DNA from: Nocardia nova | GTDB lineage: Bacteria > Actinomycetota > Actinomycetes > Mycobacteriales > Mycobacteriaceae | Assembly (NCBI RefSeq): GCF_002933465.1 | Contig: NZ_PSZE01000015.1 | Coordinates: forward strand, 82,125-146,124 | DNA length: 64,000 nt | Direction: 5' to 3' | Shown here: positions 25,321-33,117 of the stretch, in pieces | How positions within the stretch are numbered: the stretch's first letter is position 1 | Layout of the letters: each line of letters starts with the position of its first letter | Notes under the pieces: model-generated | Told to the model about the DNA's origin: nothing | Databases searched by the model: none | What the model saw: the letters and a program-made list of their open reading frames with translations, nothing else | Program-made: the position numbers and the translations under genes

Positions 25321-25345
25321 TATTACCTAGTTATATACTCAGCTC
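25321..25345 (+). promoter_or_regulatory. Promoter with CTAG-type motif; thioesterase mRNA probably leaderless
   Basis: TATTACCTAGTTATATACTC (25321-25340) is followed by only five bases before the ATG at 25346. TATACT matches the actinobacterial -10 consensus TAnnnT and sits 6 bases before the start codon, with no ribosome site in between. This arrangement predicts a leaderless transcript starting at the ATG. The ACCTAGT motif overlaps the -10 element, a good place for a repressor. Confidence 0.6.
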
Positions 25346-26248
25346 ATGTCCAGCACTCTCGAGGCAGGCGTGATCGACCCGCCGAACGGTCCCCGACCAC
25401 CGCTCGGGCGCCTGCTCGAGCTCGAGGAGGTCGACACCGACCTCTACATCGGCCGTTCCTACACCGACGCCGCGCTGCGCATCTACGGCGGCCAGGCCGT
25501 CGGACAGGCTCTGATCGCAGCGGGCCGAACCGTCGACCCGCAACGCCGGGCTCATTCACTGCACGGTCATTTCATCCATCCCGGCAACCCTCAGGCGCCC
25601 GTGCTCTACCACGTCGAAAGAGTCAGGGACGGTGGAAGTTTCACGACCCGATCAGTGCGAGCCACCCAGGGTGGGGTGACCATCTTCCTACTGACCGCAT
25701 CCTTCCAGCGGCCCGAGCGCGGGTTCTCCCACCAAGCTCGGGAAACTGTCGCGCCCCCACCTGAGGAGGTACCCCCCTTCGAGGACTCCGTCGATCCGGA
25801 CTACCTGAAGGGCGCGACGTGGCTGCCACAATTGCGGGCCAACATCGCCGTCGACTTCCGGTTCCCGGAGGAGTATCCGCGGGTCGCCAACGCGCGCGGC
25901 GAATCCCGGCCACCCCGGCAGCGGGCCTGGATCCGGACCACGGAGCGGCTCGCCGAGGACCCGCTCATCCAGGCGGCAGGATTCGCCTACACCTCCGACC
26001 TGTTCCTACTGTCATCCGCCCTCCCGCCGCACGCCGTCACCATCGACGAGCCCGGTATGCAGCTCGCCAGCCTCGACCACTCGGTGTGGTTGCACGAGGA
26101 CTTCCGCTCCGACGAGTGGCACCTCTACGAGCAGGAGGGACTGTGGACCGGCGGTGGCCGCGGTCTTTCCCGCGGCCACCTCTACGACCGCAATGGCACC
26201 CTCGTGGCCAGCACCATGCAGGAGGGCCTGCTGCGCCTGCGGAAGTAG
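25346..26248 (+). CDS. Acyl-CoA thioesterase II (TesB-like)
   Basis: 300 residues, the usual length. The double-hotdog TesB family is recognised by RIYGGQAVGQALIAAGRTV and HSLHGHFIHPG in the first half, and by SLDHSVWLHEDFRSDEWHLY and GHLYDRNGTLVASTMQEGL in the second. The catalytic Asp (in YTSDLFLL), Ser/Thr and Gln (in STMQEG) positions are present. It hydrolyses acyl-CoAs to free acid and CoA, often to drain dead-end intermediates. It has its own promoter and probably a leaderless mRNA. The next genes converge from the minus strand. Confidence 0.92.
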   Translation: MSSTLEAGVIDPPNGPRPPLGRLLELEEVDTDLYIGRSYTDAALRIYGGQAVGQALIAAGRTVDPQRRAHSLHGHFIHPGNPQAPVLYHVERVRDGGSFTTRSVRATQGGVTIFLLTASFQRPERGFSHQARETVAPPPEEVPPFEDSVDPDYLKGATWLPQLRANIAVDFRFPEEYPRVANARGESRPPRQRAWIRTTERLAEDPLIQAAGFAYTSDLFLLSSALPPHAVTIDEPGMQLASLDHSVWLHEDFRSDEWHLYEQEGLWTGGGRGLSRGHLYDRNGTLVASTMQEGLLRLRK

Positions 26249-26363
26249 CGGCACGATTGCGACTGCCGGGTGCCAGGTCCCGGCGCACAGCGGACTTCGC
26301 GTATCGGGCAGAGCCAGGGCCCGCCCAGCCGTGTCGACCGACGGACGGCACCGCGGCACTCGC

Positions 26364-27002
26364 TCAACGATCGCGTTCTGCGGCGGGGATCGGCTGAGCT
26401 TCCTCGGGGATCAACATTCGGCGCGCGAACGCGATCCACTCGGCCAGGTGCGGATCCTGGAGCGGCTCGCGTGGCTCGACCGCGTAGGTCAGCGCCACCC
26501 CGCGCATGCTCGTATTCAACGTCTCCCGGACGGCGGCGTAGCCGGGCGTCGCGGCCAGCGCGGACCCGAAGAAGTTGTCCGTTGCCGAGCGCACCATCGC
26601 CCCCATCACATGTTCCTCCGGAACCAATGCGGCCCTGAGCCGCGCGTTCGAGCGCGCCGCCAGCCACAGCTCCATCGAGGCCCAGAAGTACGGCTGCTGA
26701 TACGTCATCCACATGGTCCGCACGGCGGCGGCGATGCGCGCATGCTCCTCGGCCGGCCAGTCCGTGCGCGAGCCGAGGTGGCGGACTCGCTCGGCGGCGA
26801 GATGGTGCACGGCCGCGACCAACAGTCCGTCCCGGGACGGGAAGTGATGCAGCAGCCGGCCCCGCGAGACGCCGGCCGCCTTCTGGATGGCCAAGGTGGT
26901 GGCACCGGAGTATCCGCTGTCGACCAGGACCCGGACCGCGGCATCGAGAATCTGCAGCTTGCTGATCCGGCTACGTTCCTGTTCGCGCACCGTAATGTCC
27001 AC
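26364..27002 (-). CDS. TetR family transcriptional regulator
   Basis: 212 residues. The helix-turn-helix reads SGATTLAIQKAAGVSRGRLLHHFPSR at about residues 32-57. The C-terminal region is typical of TetR ligand domains. It lies 36 bp downstream of an acyl-CoA dehydrogenase gene on the same strand and is probably co-transcribed with it, which suggests it controls that operon or the divergent crotonase genes. The ligand is unknown. Confidence 0.87.
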   Translation of the reverse strand: MDITVREQERSRISKLQILDAAVRVLVDSGYSGATTLAIQKAAGVSRGRLLHHFPSRDGLLVAAVHHLAAERVRHLGSRTDWPAEEHARIAAAVRTMWMTYQQPYFWASMELWLAARSNARLRAALVPEEHVMGAMVRSATDNFFGSALAATPGYAAVRETLNTSMRGVALTYAVEPREPLQDPHLAEWIAFARRMLIPEEAQPIPAAERDR

Positions 27003-27038
27003 CCGTCCGCCTCCCGCTTCGGCATCGATCAGCGATCA

Positions 27039-28280
27039 TCATCCCGTGACGTCGCGACCGATCAAACGGCGGGCGATCACCCACTGCTGTAATTCGTTGG
27101 CGCCTTCGAAGATCTCCAGAATCTTGGCGTCCCGGTAGAGCTCTTCGAGCCGCACCGACTCGCCGGTCTCGGCCACCTCGCGGGCGAACCCGTAGCCGCC
27201 GTGGATCTGGATCGAATCACGCACGGTGTCCACCGCGATCCGCGTCCCGAATGCCTTGGCCATGGCCGCCTCCGGTTCGGCCGACCGGTCCCCGTGGTCC
27301 AACCGGATCGCGGCCTTCTGATAGAGGCTGCGGGCCATCTCGATCTCGGTGGCACGCTCGGCCATCTTGAACTGCCAGTACTGCATCTTGCCGAGCGGCC
27401 CACCGAAAAGATTACGGGTGCGCAAGCGGTCCACGGCCAGGTCGAGCGCGGCTTGCGCGACACCGACACCGGCGGCACCGATCCCGATCCGGCCGCGGGT
27501 CAGGCACGACAGCGCTACCGATAATCCGGCGCCGGGGTCGCCGAGCAGGTTCGCGCGGGGCACGAAGACATCCTCGAAGACGATGTCCGCGGTGAGCTGG
27601 CCGCGATGTCCCATTTTCAGGTCGGGGGCGCCGATCCGAATTCCGGCGGAATTGCGCAGGTCGATCATCAGCATGTTCATCCGGTCCCCGCTACGGCACA
27701 GCACCGCCGCCCAGGATGCGACCACGCTGTTGGTGATCCATCGCTTGCGCCCGTTCACCCGGAATCCGCCCTCGGCCGGGGTCGCCACGGTCTCGAGTGC
27801 CTGCACCGACAGGTCACTGCTCGCATTGGGCTCGGTGGTCGCGAACGAAAAGGCCTCCGATCCCGAGACCAGCGCCGGAAGCAACCGCGATCGCAGTTCC
27901 TCGGTCGCGAAGCTCAGGGCCTGGGGCACCAGAATGCACTGCCCGTCGTAAACCCCCGCCATCGACGAGGAGTGGTAGGCGATCTCCTCGGTTGCGGTGC
28001 AGGTGCCGAGCATCGGAAATTCCAGGCCGCGACCGTATTTCGCCTCGAACGGCAGAGCGAACAGCCCGGCATCGGCAAGTCCGCGAAAGGCGTCCCAGGG
28101 GAAGCTGTCCGCCGACTCGACCTGCTCCCCGATCCGGCGCGCCACCGGCGCGACCACCCGAGTCACCGCCGCTCGCGCTTCCGCGCGCAGGGCGACGGTC
28201 TCGGTGGGAAGCCACGTGTCGTGCCACATCGAATCCTGCGTGCGGCGAACCGTGGTTTCCAGGGCGGCGTTCTGGGTCAT
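27039..28280 (-). CDS. Acyl-CoA dehydrogenase
   Basis: 413 residues. FAD-binding and catalytic features are visible: FSFATTEPNASSD, INGRKRW-like NGRKRWITNSVVASW, IQIHGGYGFAREV, and the catalytic glutamate in LEIFEGANELQQW near the C-terminus. It introduces an alpha,beta double bond into an acyl-CoA and passes electrons to electron-transfer flavoprotein. The gene is followed by a TetR regulator on the same strand. This makes the third acyl-CoA dehydrogenase in the window, each of a different subtype, which suggests a pathway with several side-chain shortening steps. Confidence 0.9.
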   Translation of the reverse strand: MTQNAALETTVRRTQDSMWHDTWLPTETVALRAEARAAVTRVVAPVARRIGEQVESADSFPWDAFRGLADAGLFALPFEAKYGRGLEFPMLGTCTATEEIAYHSSSMAGVYDGQCILVPQALSFATEELRSRLLPALVSGSEAFSFATTEPNASSDLSVQALETVATPAEGGFRVNGRKRWITNSVVASWAAVLCRSGDRMNMLMIDLRNSAGIRIGAPDLKMGHRGQLTADIVFEDVFVPRANLLGDPGAGLSVALSCLTRGRIGIGAAGVGVAQAALDLAVDRLRTRNLFGGPLGKMQYWQFKMAERATEIEMARSLYQKAAIRLDHGDRSAEPEAAMAKAFGTRIAVDTVRDSIQIHGGYGFAREVAETGESVRLEELYRDAKILEIFEGANELQQWVIARRLIGRDVTG

Positions 28281-28579
28281 GAGATGCCTTCCGGCTCGGT
28301 GGAATTCGTGGCGGTCGAACTAGTCGATGCCTATCCACCGTAGATACCTGGAAGCATATCAGTCAATGGTGACTGTTTTCGAGCCTTCTCCAATTCGCTA
28401 TACATCGCTTTGCACCAAACTGTTAAGCAACAGTTTGCGAACAGAGGGGTAGGCCAGCAGTTTTCAACAGTCCGATCTGACTTCTTCACGTGTCACCGCG
28501 ACGGGCGAGCGGGGGACCTCCGATCGTTCACGCCGCCACCGGGGAATGCGCAGGCCCGCCCGAGCAATCCCGCGAACCC
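28281..28579 (-). promoter_or_regulatory. Promoter region of the acyl-CoA dehydrogenase/TetR operon
   Basis: No gene is supported in this 299-bp gap. The 28320-28440 part is AT-rich, with GTAGATACCTGGAAGCATAT at 28340-28359 and the inverted pair TTAAGCAACAGTTTGCGAAC near 28420. These are possible regulator sites. The part near 28500-28579 is GC-rich and probably the untranslated end of the crotonase gene. Confidence 0.35.
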
Positions 28580-29392
28580 CTACACGCGCTGCGCCCCCTG
28601 ATTCTGCGCACGCCCCCGGCCGATGACGGCGGTGCGGCGATCAGCGACACGCGACGGCTCGAACTCCGCCATCCAGGCGCGCGAGGTCGCGTCCTCCACG
28701 ACCAGCGCCGGATCGACGAGATGATCCTCGGCGCGCCGGTAGGACTCCAGCAGCGTCCGGACGCCGGCCTGATCATTGCCGACCACCGAGACCGCCACAT
28801 CCATCGCCGTCGGCAGCAACTGGTCATGCGACACCACTTCGGTCACCAAGCCCACGCGCAGCGCGGTCGCGGCATCGACGAAGTCACCCGACAGACTCAT
28901 CCGGCGGGCGAAGCCGCGCCCCACCGCCGCGGGCAGCCGGGACGTCAGACCCCAGCCGGGCAGCACTCCGACCCTGGCATGGGTGTCGGCGAACCGCGCA
29001 CGCTCCGAGGCGATGAGGAAGTCGCACGCGAGCGCCAGCTCCAAGCCCCCGGTGATCGCCGCACCATTGACAGCGCCGATCACCGGTTTCGACAGCGGAC
29101 GCCAGGGATGGCCGACCGGCACCTCCGCATCAGCGATCCGGGCGGCATTGCCCCCGGTCGCGCCCAGCTCACGCAGATCCAATCCCGCACAGAACGCGGG
29201 GTCGGCCCCAGTCAGGATGACCACGTCCACTCGATCATCGGCGTCGGCAGCGGCGAGCTCGCGACGCAACGCAACGATCAGACTGCTGGTCAACGCATTT
29301 CGCGCCTCCGGACGATGCAGGGTGAGAACGCGGACACCACCATGCTGTTCGGTGAGCAGGATCGATTCCATCGCTGGTTCGGCGTGGATCAT
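28580..29392 (-). CDS. Enoyl-CoA hydratase (crotonase family)
   Basis: 270 residues from ATG 29392, with GAGGAG upstream; the much longer open frame covers the opposite-strand gene and is rejected. Crotonase features are FCAGLDLRELG and AITGGLELALACDF for the oxyanion hole, and RVGVLPGWGLTSRLP after it, where a glutamate is not conserved at the second catalytic position. It may therefore be a hydratase with altered chemistry or an isomerase. It is transcribed divergently from another crotonase at 29478, with only 85 bp between them. Confidence 0.87.
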   Translation of the reverse strand: MIHAEPAMESILLTEQHGGVRVLTLHRPEARNALTSSLIVALRRELAAADADDRVDVVILTGADPAFCAGLDLRELGATGGNAARIADAEVPVGHPWRPLSKPVIGAVNGAAITGGLELALACDFLIASERARFADTHARVGVLPGWGLTSRLPAAVGRGFARRMSLSGDFVDAATALRVGLVTEVVSHDQLLPTAMDVAVSVVGNDQAGVRTLLESYRRAEDHLVDPALVVEDATSRAWMAEFEPSRVADRRTAVIGRGRAQNQGAQRV

Positions 29393-29477
29393 ATGCACTC
29401 CTCGATGAGCTCCGGCCGGGTTCTTCGACCAGCCTACCTCTACTTGTTTATCTAGGTTATCTATGTATCGTGATCGC
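29393..29477. promoter_or_regulatory. Divergent promoter between two crotonase genes
   Basis: This 85-bp gap serves two oppositely transcribed crotonase genes. It contains TACTTGTTTATCTAGGTTAT (29441-29460); on the minus strand this reads ATAACCTAGATAAACAAGTA, a CTAG-type site with two half-sites. TATCTATGTAT overlaps it and lies about 10 bases before ATG 29478, so the plus-strand transcript has little or no leader. A single bound regulator could control both genes. Confidence 0.6.
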
Positions 29478-30296
29478 ATGCACACCGCACCAGAACCGCT
29501 GATCGAGGTCGAGCAGCCCAGAGACGGCGTGATCGTCCTGAAGCTCAACCGCCCGGACCGGCTCAACGCTATGACGGTCGAGCTGGTAGACGCCCTGCAT
29601 GCCGAACTGGACCGGCTCGCCACCGACAACCGAACCCGGGTGGTGGTGCTGACGGGAGCCGGCCGCGGTTTCTGCGCGGGCCTCGACCTCGGCGGGTTCG
29701 GCGAGGTTCCCGGATCGGAGGGGCTCGGCGCCGTCCAGACCTCGATGTTGGTGCAGACCCGGATCGCCACCCTCGTGCAGAAGATCCGCCGCCTGCCGCA
29801 GGTGTTCGTGGCGGCGGTCAACGGCGCGGCGGCAGGCGGCGGACTCGCGCTCGTGAGCGCTTGCGATATCCGAATCGCCAGCGACAGCGCAATATTCGCG
29901 GTCTCGTTCATCCGCGTCGGCTTCTCCGGCTGCGATATCGGCACCTCGTGGATGCTGCCCCGGCTCGTCGGGGCCGGCCGAGCTCACGAACTGATGCTCA
30001 CCGGGCGGCGTTTCGATGCGGCCGAGGCGCTGCACATCGGCCTGCTCGCCGACGTCGTGCCGGGCGAGCAACTGCTCGAACGAGTGAACACGGCGATCGA
30101 CTCGCTACTCGCCGCACCACCGATGTCGCTGGCCCTGACCAAGCGTGGCATGTGGCTGGCACTGGAGATCCCCTCACTGGACACCGCGATCGAAATGGAG
30201 AACCGGCAGCAGGTACTCACCACCGCGACGGCGGACCAGTCCGAGGCGATGACCGCGTACGTCGAACGCCGGGCCCCTGTCTACGGAAACCGTTGA
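29478..30296 (+). CDS. Enoyl-CoA hydratase/isomerase (crotonase family)
   Basis: 272 residues from ATG 29478 (an earlier ATG at 29463 lies inside the promoter). FCAGLDLGGFG and NGAAAGGGLALVSACDI form the oxyanion hole; the second catalytic site reads SFIRVGFSGCDIGTS, with no glutamate at the usual place. The C-terminus has the typical MENRQQVL and AYVERRAPVYGNR. It is followed at 5 bp by an SDR gene, so they are one operon. Function in acyl-CoA processing is clear; hydratase versus isomerase is not. Confidence 0.88.
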   Translation: MHTAPEPLIEVEQPRDGVIVLKLNRPDRLNAMTVELVDALHAELDRLATDNRTRVVVLTGAGRGFCAGLDLGGFGEVPGSEGLGAVQTSMLVQTRIATLVQKIRRLPQVFVAAVNGAAAGGGLALVSACDIRIASDSAIFAVSFIRVGFSGCDIGTSWMLPRLVGAGRAHELMLTGRRFDAAEALHIGLLADVVPGEQLLERVNTAIDSLLAAPPMSLALTKRGMWLALEIPSLDTAIEMENRQQVLTTATADQSEAMTAYVERRAPVYGNR

Positions 30297-30301
30297 GCGC
30301 C

Positions 30302-31072
30302 ATGGTAAACGACACCAAGGTCGCGGTGGTCACCGGTGCCGGACGTGGCATCGGCCGCTCCATCGCACTGCGTTTGGCCGCCGATGGATTCGATGTCGCG
30401 GGGACCTGGAACCGCAACGAGGCGGCGGCCGATACGACGGCGCAGTTGATCGAACAGTCGGGGCGACGGTGCCGCATGTACCGGGTGGACGCGGCCGACC
30501 AAGCCGCGACGGCGTCGTTCGCCGAATCGGTGCGAGCAGACTTCGGCCGGGCGGACGCCCTGATTCACAACGCGGGCATCGCCAGCCGGGGCAAATTCGT
30601 CGCCGACACCGATCCGGCCGAAGTGATCCGCGTCGTGTCCGTGCACGCACTCGGCGCGTTCTATCTGTGCGCCGCCCTGACACCGCTGCTGCGGGTGAAC
30701 GAACGAAGCGCTGTAGTACTGATGTCCAGTGTCGCCACCACCAATCCGACAGCCGGCGGCGCGCCCTACATGATGGGCAAGGCCGCACTCGAGGCACTCG
30801 GCCGAACCTTGGAACTCGAAGAGCAGAAGCACGGTATCCGAGTCAACATCGTGGCTCCCGGGCTGGTCGCCACTGAGATGGGCGACCGCCTCGCGAATGC
30901 CGTGGCCGGGACCGAGGATGCCGCGAGCTTGGATGCCGGAATGCCGTTCGGCCGGGTCACGCGACCGGACGACGTCGCAAATCTGGTGTCGTTCCTGGTC
31001 TCCGAGCGGGCGGCCCAGATCTCCGGCCAGCGCATCGAAATCCACGGCGGCAGAGCGCAGGTCGCCCCCTGA
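30302..31072 (+). CDS. SDR-family oxidoreductase
   Basis: 256 residues from ATG 30302, five bases behind the crotonase stop. The cofactor motif TGAGRGIGRSIALRLAA, HNAG, the catalytic serine in LMSSVATT, and YMMGKAA with Tyr and Lys are present. The end QRIEIHGGRAQ is typical of FabG-like 3-ketoacyl reductases and 3-hydroxyacyl dehydrogenases. With the upstream crotonase it would carry out hydration and oxidation of an enoyl-CoA. Confidence 0.9.
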   Translation: MVNDTKVAVVTGAGRGIGRSIALRLAADGFDVAGTWNRNEAAADTTAQLIEQSGRRCRMYRVDAADQAATASFAESVRADFGRADALIHNAGIASRGKFVADTDPAEVIRVVSVHALGAFYLCAALTPLLRVNERSAVVLMSSVATTNPTAGGAPYMMGKAALEALGRTLELEEQKHGIRVNIVAPGLVATEMGDRLANAVAGTEDAASLDAGMPFGRVTRPDDVANLVSFLVSERAAQISGQRIEIHGGRAQVAP

Positions 31073-31116
31073 GTCGTGGCCGAGGCAAGAGGCGCCGCCG
31101 GAGACGACCCTACCGA

Positions 31117-31413
31117 TCAGATCGTGGGGTCGACCGCTCCGCGGGTCAGCACCGGTGCGCCGGCGAGCAGCGGGCCGAGGTCGGCGATGGCGCCCTCTCC
31201 GGCCCGCCACGCGCGATAGGCGGCGTCGTGTTCGGGTGAGGCCCAGGTCTCGATGAACCGCCAGCGGGTTTCGTCGGCGATGTCGATCACCACGTCCACG
31301 CCCTGACACCCCTCGTATGCCCGAGTCTCGGCGATCACCCGAGACATCACCTCACGCGCGGCGTCCAGCTTGTCCGGCGCGAACGCCAGCTCCAGAATTG
31401 CGATCAATGCCAT
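31117..31413 (-). CDS. Antibiotic biosynthesis monooxygenase (ABM) domain protein
   Basis: 98 residues from ATG 31413 (GAGGAAAG upstream), the normal length of a single ABM ferredoxin-like domain. The sequence MALIAILELAFAPDKLDAAR, ETRAYEGCQGVDVV and RWRFIETWASPEHDAAYRAW follows the family pattern. Members are cofactor-free monooxygenases acting on quinols, or heme-degrading enzymes, or simply small ligand-binding dimers. It is alone on the minus strand, convergent with the crotonase/SDR operon. The activity is not readable from sequence. Confidence 0.8.
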   Translation of the reverse strand: MALIAILELAFAPDKLDAAREVMSRVIAETRAYEGCQGVDVVIDIADETRWRFIETWASPEHDAAYRAWRAGEGAIADLGPLLAGAPVLTRGAVDPTI

Positions 31414-31499
31414 GTTCTTTCCTCGACTCTCGATCTGTCCGCTTACCGCGAAACAGTGTAAGTCCGACCAGGATCCGAAACTCGGCCGAACCCACTCCT

Positions 31500-31697
31500 C
31501 CACGTCGCCCCGGGTCCGTGCGGCGCACCTCGACCATCGATATGCAGTGGCCGGACGGGCCCGGAACCCAGCTCCGGCTGCTCGGGCGCGCACGAGACCT
31601 GTTGACGCCCAGCGACGGTGGTGAACCGGTTGTGCTGGGCGAGGACGCCATGCGCGCCCGCGTCAATTCCGTGACGCGCACGATCGAGGATATCTAG
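31500..31697 (+). pseudogene. DUF2889-family N-terminal fragment
   Basis: The frame reads RRTSTIDMQWPDGPGTQLRL, then GRARDLLTPSDGGEPVVL and ends RTIEDI with TAG at 31695-31697. This is the opening of DUF2889 proteins, which occur in catabolic clusters of actinobacteria and proteobacteria, but it has no start codon or ribosome site in place and lacks the remaining two-thirds. Bases behind it to 31854 hold fragments such as LAEVPILVRALRADGRH in another frame, which look like further decay, and no gene. Confidence 0.55.
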
Positions 31698-31854
31698 GCG
31701 CACCCCGCCCGTACCTGCTACTCGACGATGTCGCGGGCGCCTCCCTCATCGCCGGACTCGCCTACTCGCGATGCGTGCGCTCGCGGAGGTTCCGATCCTG
31801 GTGCGCGCCCTGCGCGCAGACGGGCGTCACTGACCAGGCCGGACGGCGCCGCCC

Positions 31855-32505
31855 TCACGCTATGGCGATGCCCCGCAGGCAGAATCGCACCAGATGCTCG
31901 CGGTCGGCCGCGGTCGGCACGGTACCGCTGTCGTGATAGCGCGAGGTCATGCCGAGGACCAGCGTCTGCACGAACAGCGCGGTGCGCTCGTGGTCGGCAA
32001 TTCCGGCATCGGCCAGGATGGTGGCGAGCAGCTCCAGGATGCGGGCGTAGCCCACGGGTTCGATCTCACTCTCGCCCCTGGCGACCTGCCCGACATTCCA
32101 CAGAATCACCGCACTCAGTTCCGATAGCCGGGGATCCTCGATCTGCGCGAGCACGCCGTCGATCCATGCCCGCACCCGATCGCCAACGCCCCTACATTTC
32201 GACACACGATGTTCGAGGTAGCTGTGCAGCGTCAGCAGCCCCTGCTCATAGGTCGCTACGATGACGTCGTCTCGACTGCGAAAGTGCCGGTAGAACGCCT
32301 GATTCGTCATCCCGGCCGCGCGGACGATCTCGGCGACCGTGGGCACCTCGGTGCGCCCCTTGGCGAGCATGACCTCCTCGGTGGTCCGGATCAGTTTCTT
32401 CACTTCGTCGTCGTAGCGCGCCTGCCTGGCCGGATTCGCGACCCGGCGCAGATAGCGGCCGCCGGGCACAACCGATTCGGCGGCTTTCCGACTGCCGTCG
32501 GACAC
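31855..32505 (-). CDS. TetR family transcriptional regulator
   Basis: 216 residues. The helix-turn-helix reads PTVAEIVRAAGMTNQAFYRHFRSRDDVI at about residues 55-82. The N-terminus is long and basic (RYLRRVANPARQARYDDEVK). The C-terminal domain has the usual helical composition. It lies upstream-adjacent to a MarR gene on the same strand, 46 bp apart, and both face the CoA-transferase/AtuA operon. It is a candidate regulator of that operon. Confidence 0.87.
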   Translation of the reverse strand: MSDGSRKAAESVVPGGRYLRRVANPARQARYDDEVKKLIRTTEEVMLAKGRTEVPTVAEIVRAAGMTNQAFYRHFRSRDDVIVATYEQGLLTLHSYLEHRVSKCRGVGDRVRAWIDGVLAQIEDPRLSELSAVILWNVGQVARGESEIEPVGYARILELLATILADAGIADHERTALFVQTLVLGMTSRYHDSGTVPTAADREHLVRFCLRGIAIA

Positions 32506-32551
32506 TTGTGGACTCCCTACTTTCAGAACTCTGGTTTGGGGAATGACGTTC

Positions 32552-33019
32552 TTACTTCAGCGACCGGTTCCCGCCGGTGCGATCACGGTAGGCCGCGGCC
32601 TTCGGTTCGATGGCGCGGGCGGCACTCTCCAGCGCGGTGATCAGTTCCTTCGCTTCGGCGTCGGGCAGGTCCGCGAAGAGCGTGAGCAACGTGGGCGTGG
32701 CGTCCAACTCCGGGGAATCGGCGAGCAATTTCACCAGTGCGGGTGTGCCTTTCACGAGGCTGCGCCGACGATCGCCGGGATCCGTCCCGATTTCCAGGAG
32801 TCCTCGCCCGGACAGTTCGGCAACCACCGTGGAGACCCGGCTCTGCGCGAATCCGGAGCGACGGGCGATTTCGCCGACCGTCAGCCCGTCCTGCACCCGC
32901 AGACAGTCGAGGACGGCCACCTCGGTACCGGTCAGGGAGTTGTCCACGGCCAAATGCATCGAAGTCAGCGCGGCATTCGACAACGCCCGCCCCAGCCGAC
33001 GCAGCTCCGACAGATCCAT
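32552..33019 (-). CDS. MarR family transcriptional regulator
   Basis: 155 residues from ATG 33019. The winged helix shows GLTVGEIARRSGFAQSRVSTVVAEL and the wing GLLEIGTDPGDRRRS, typical of MarR. No ribosome site precedes ATG 33019, but GATACT lies about 7 bases before it, so a leaderless start is likely; an upstream in-frame ATG at 33064 is the alternative. MarR proteins often sense aromatic or hydrophobic acids. It is divergent from the CoA-transferase/AtuA operon, with 98 bp between, and so is its likely controller. Confidence 0.85.
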   Translation of the reverse strand: MDLSELRRLGRALSNAALTSMHLAVDNSLTGTEVAVLDCLRVQDGLTVGEIARRSGFAQSRVSTVVAELSGRGLLEIGTDPGDRRRSLVKGTPALVKLLADSPELDATPTLLTLFADLPDAEAKELITALESAARAIEPKAAAYRDRTGGNRSLK

Positions 33020-33117
33020 GCGCCCAGTATCCCAAATCGATAGGTGACAACTTACATCTGCCATGATACATCTCTAGTGATGCATTATTCCTGCTCCCTC
33101 TCGTATCAGGAGTTCAC
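33020..33117. promoter_or_regulatory. Divergent promoter between MarR and CoA-transferase genes
   Basis: An AT-rich stretch with CATGATACATCTCTAGTGAT (33061-33080) lies between the two starts. It contains a CTAG and a near-palindromic pair ATACATCTC/GTGATGCAT. AGGAG lies about 8 bases before the GTG start at 33118. MarR proteins commonly bind such divergent sites. Confidence 0.45.
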
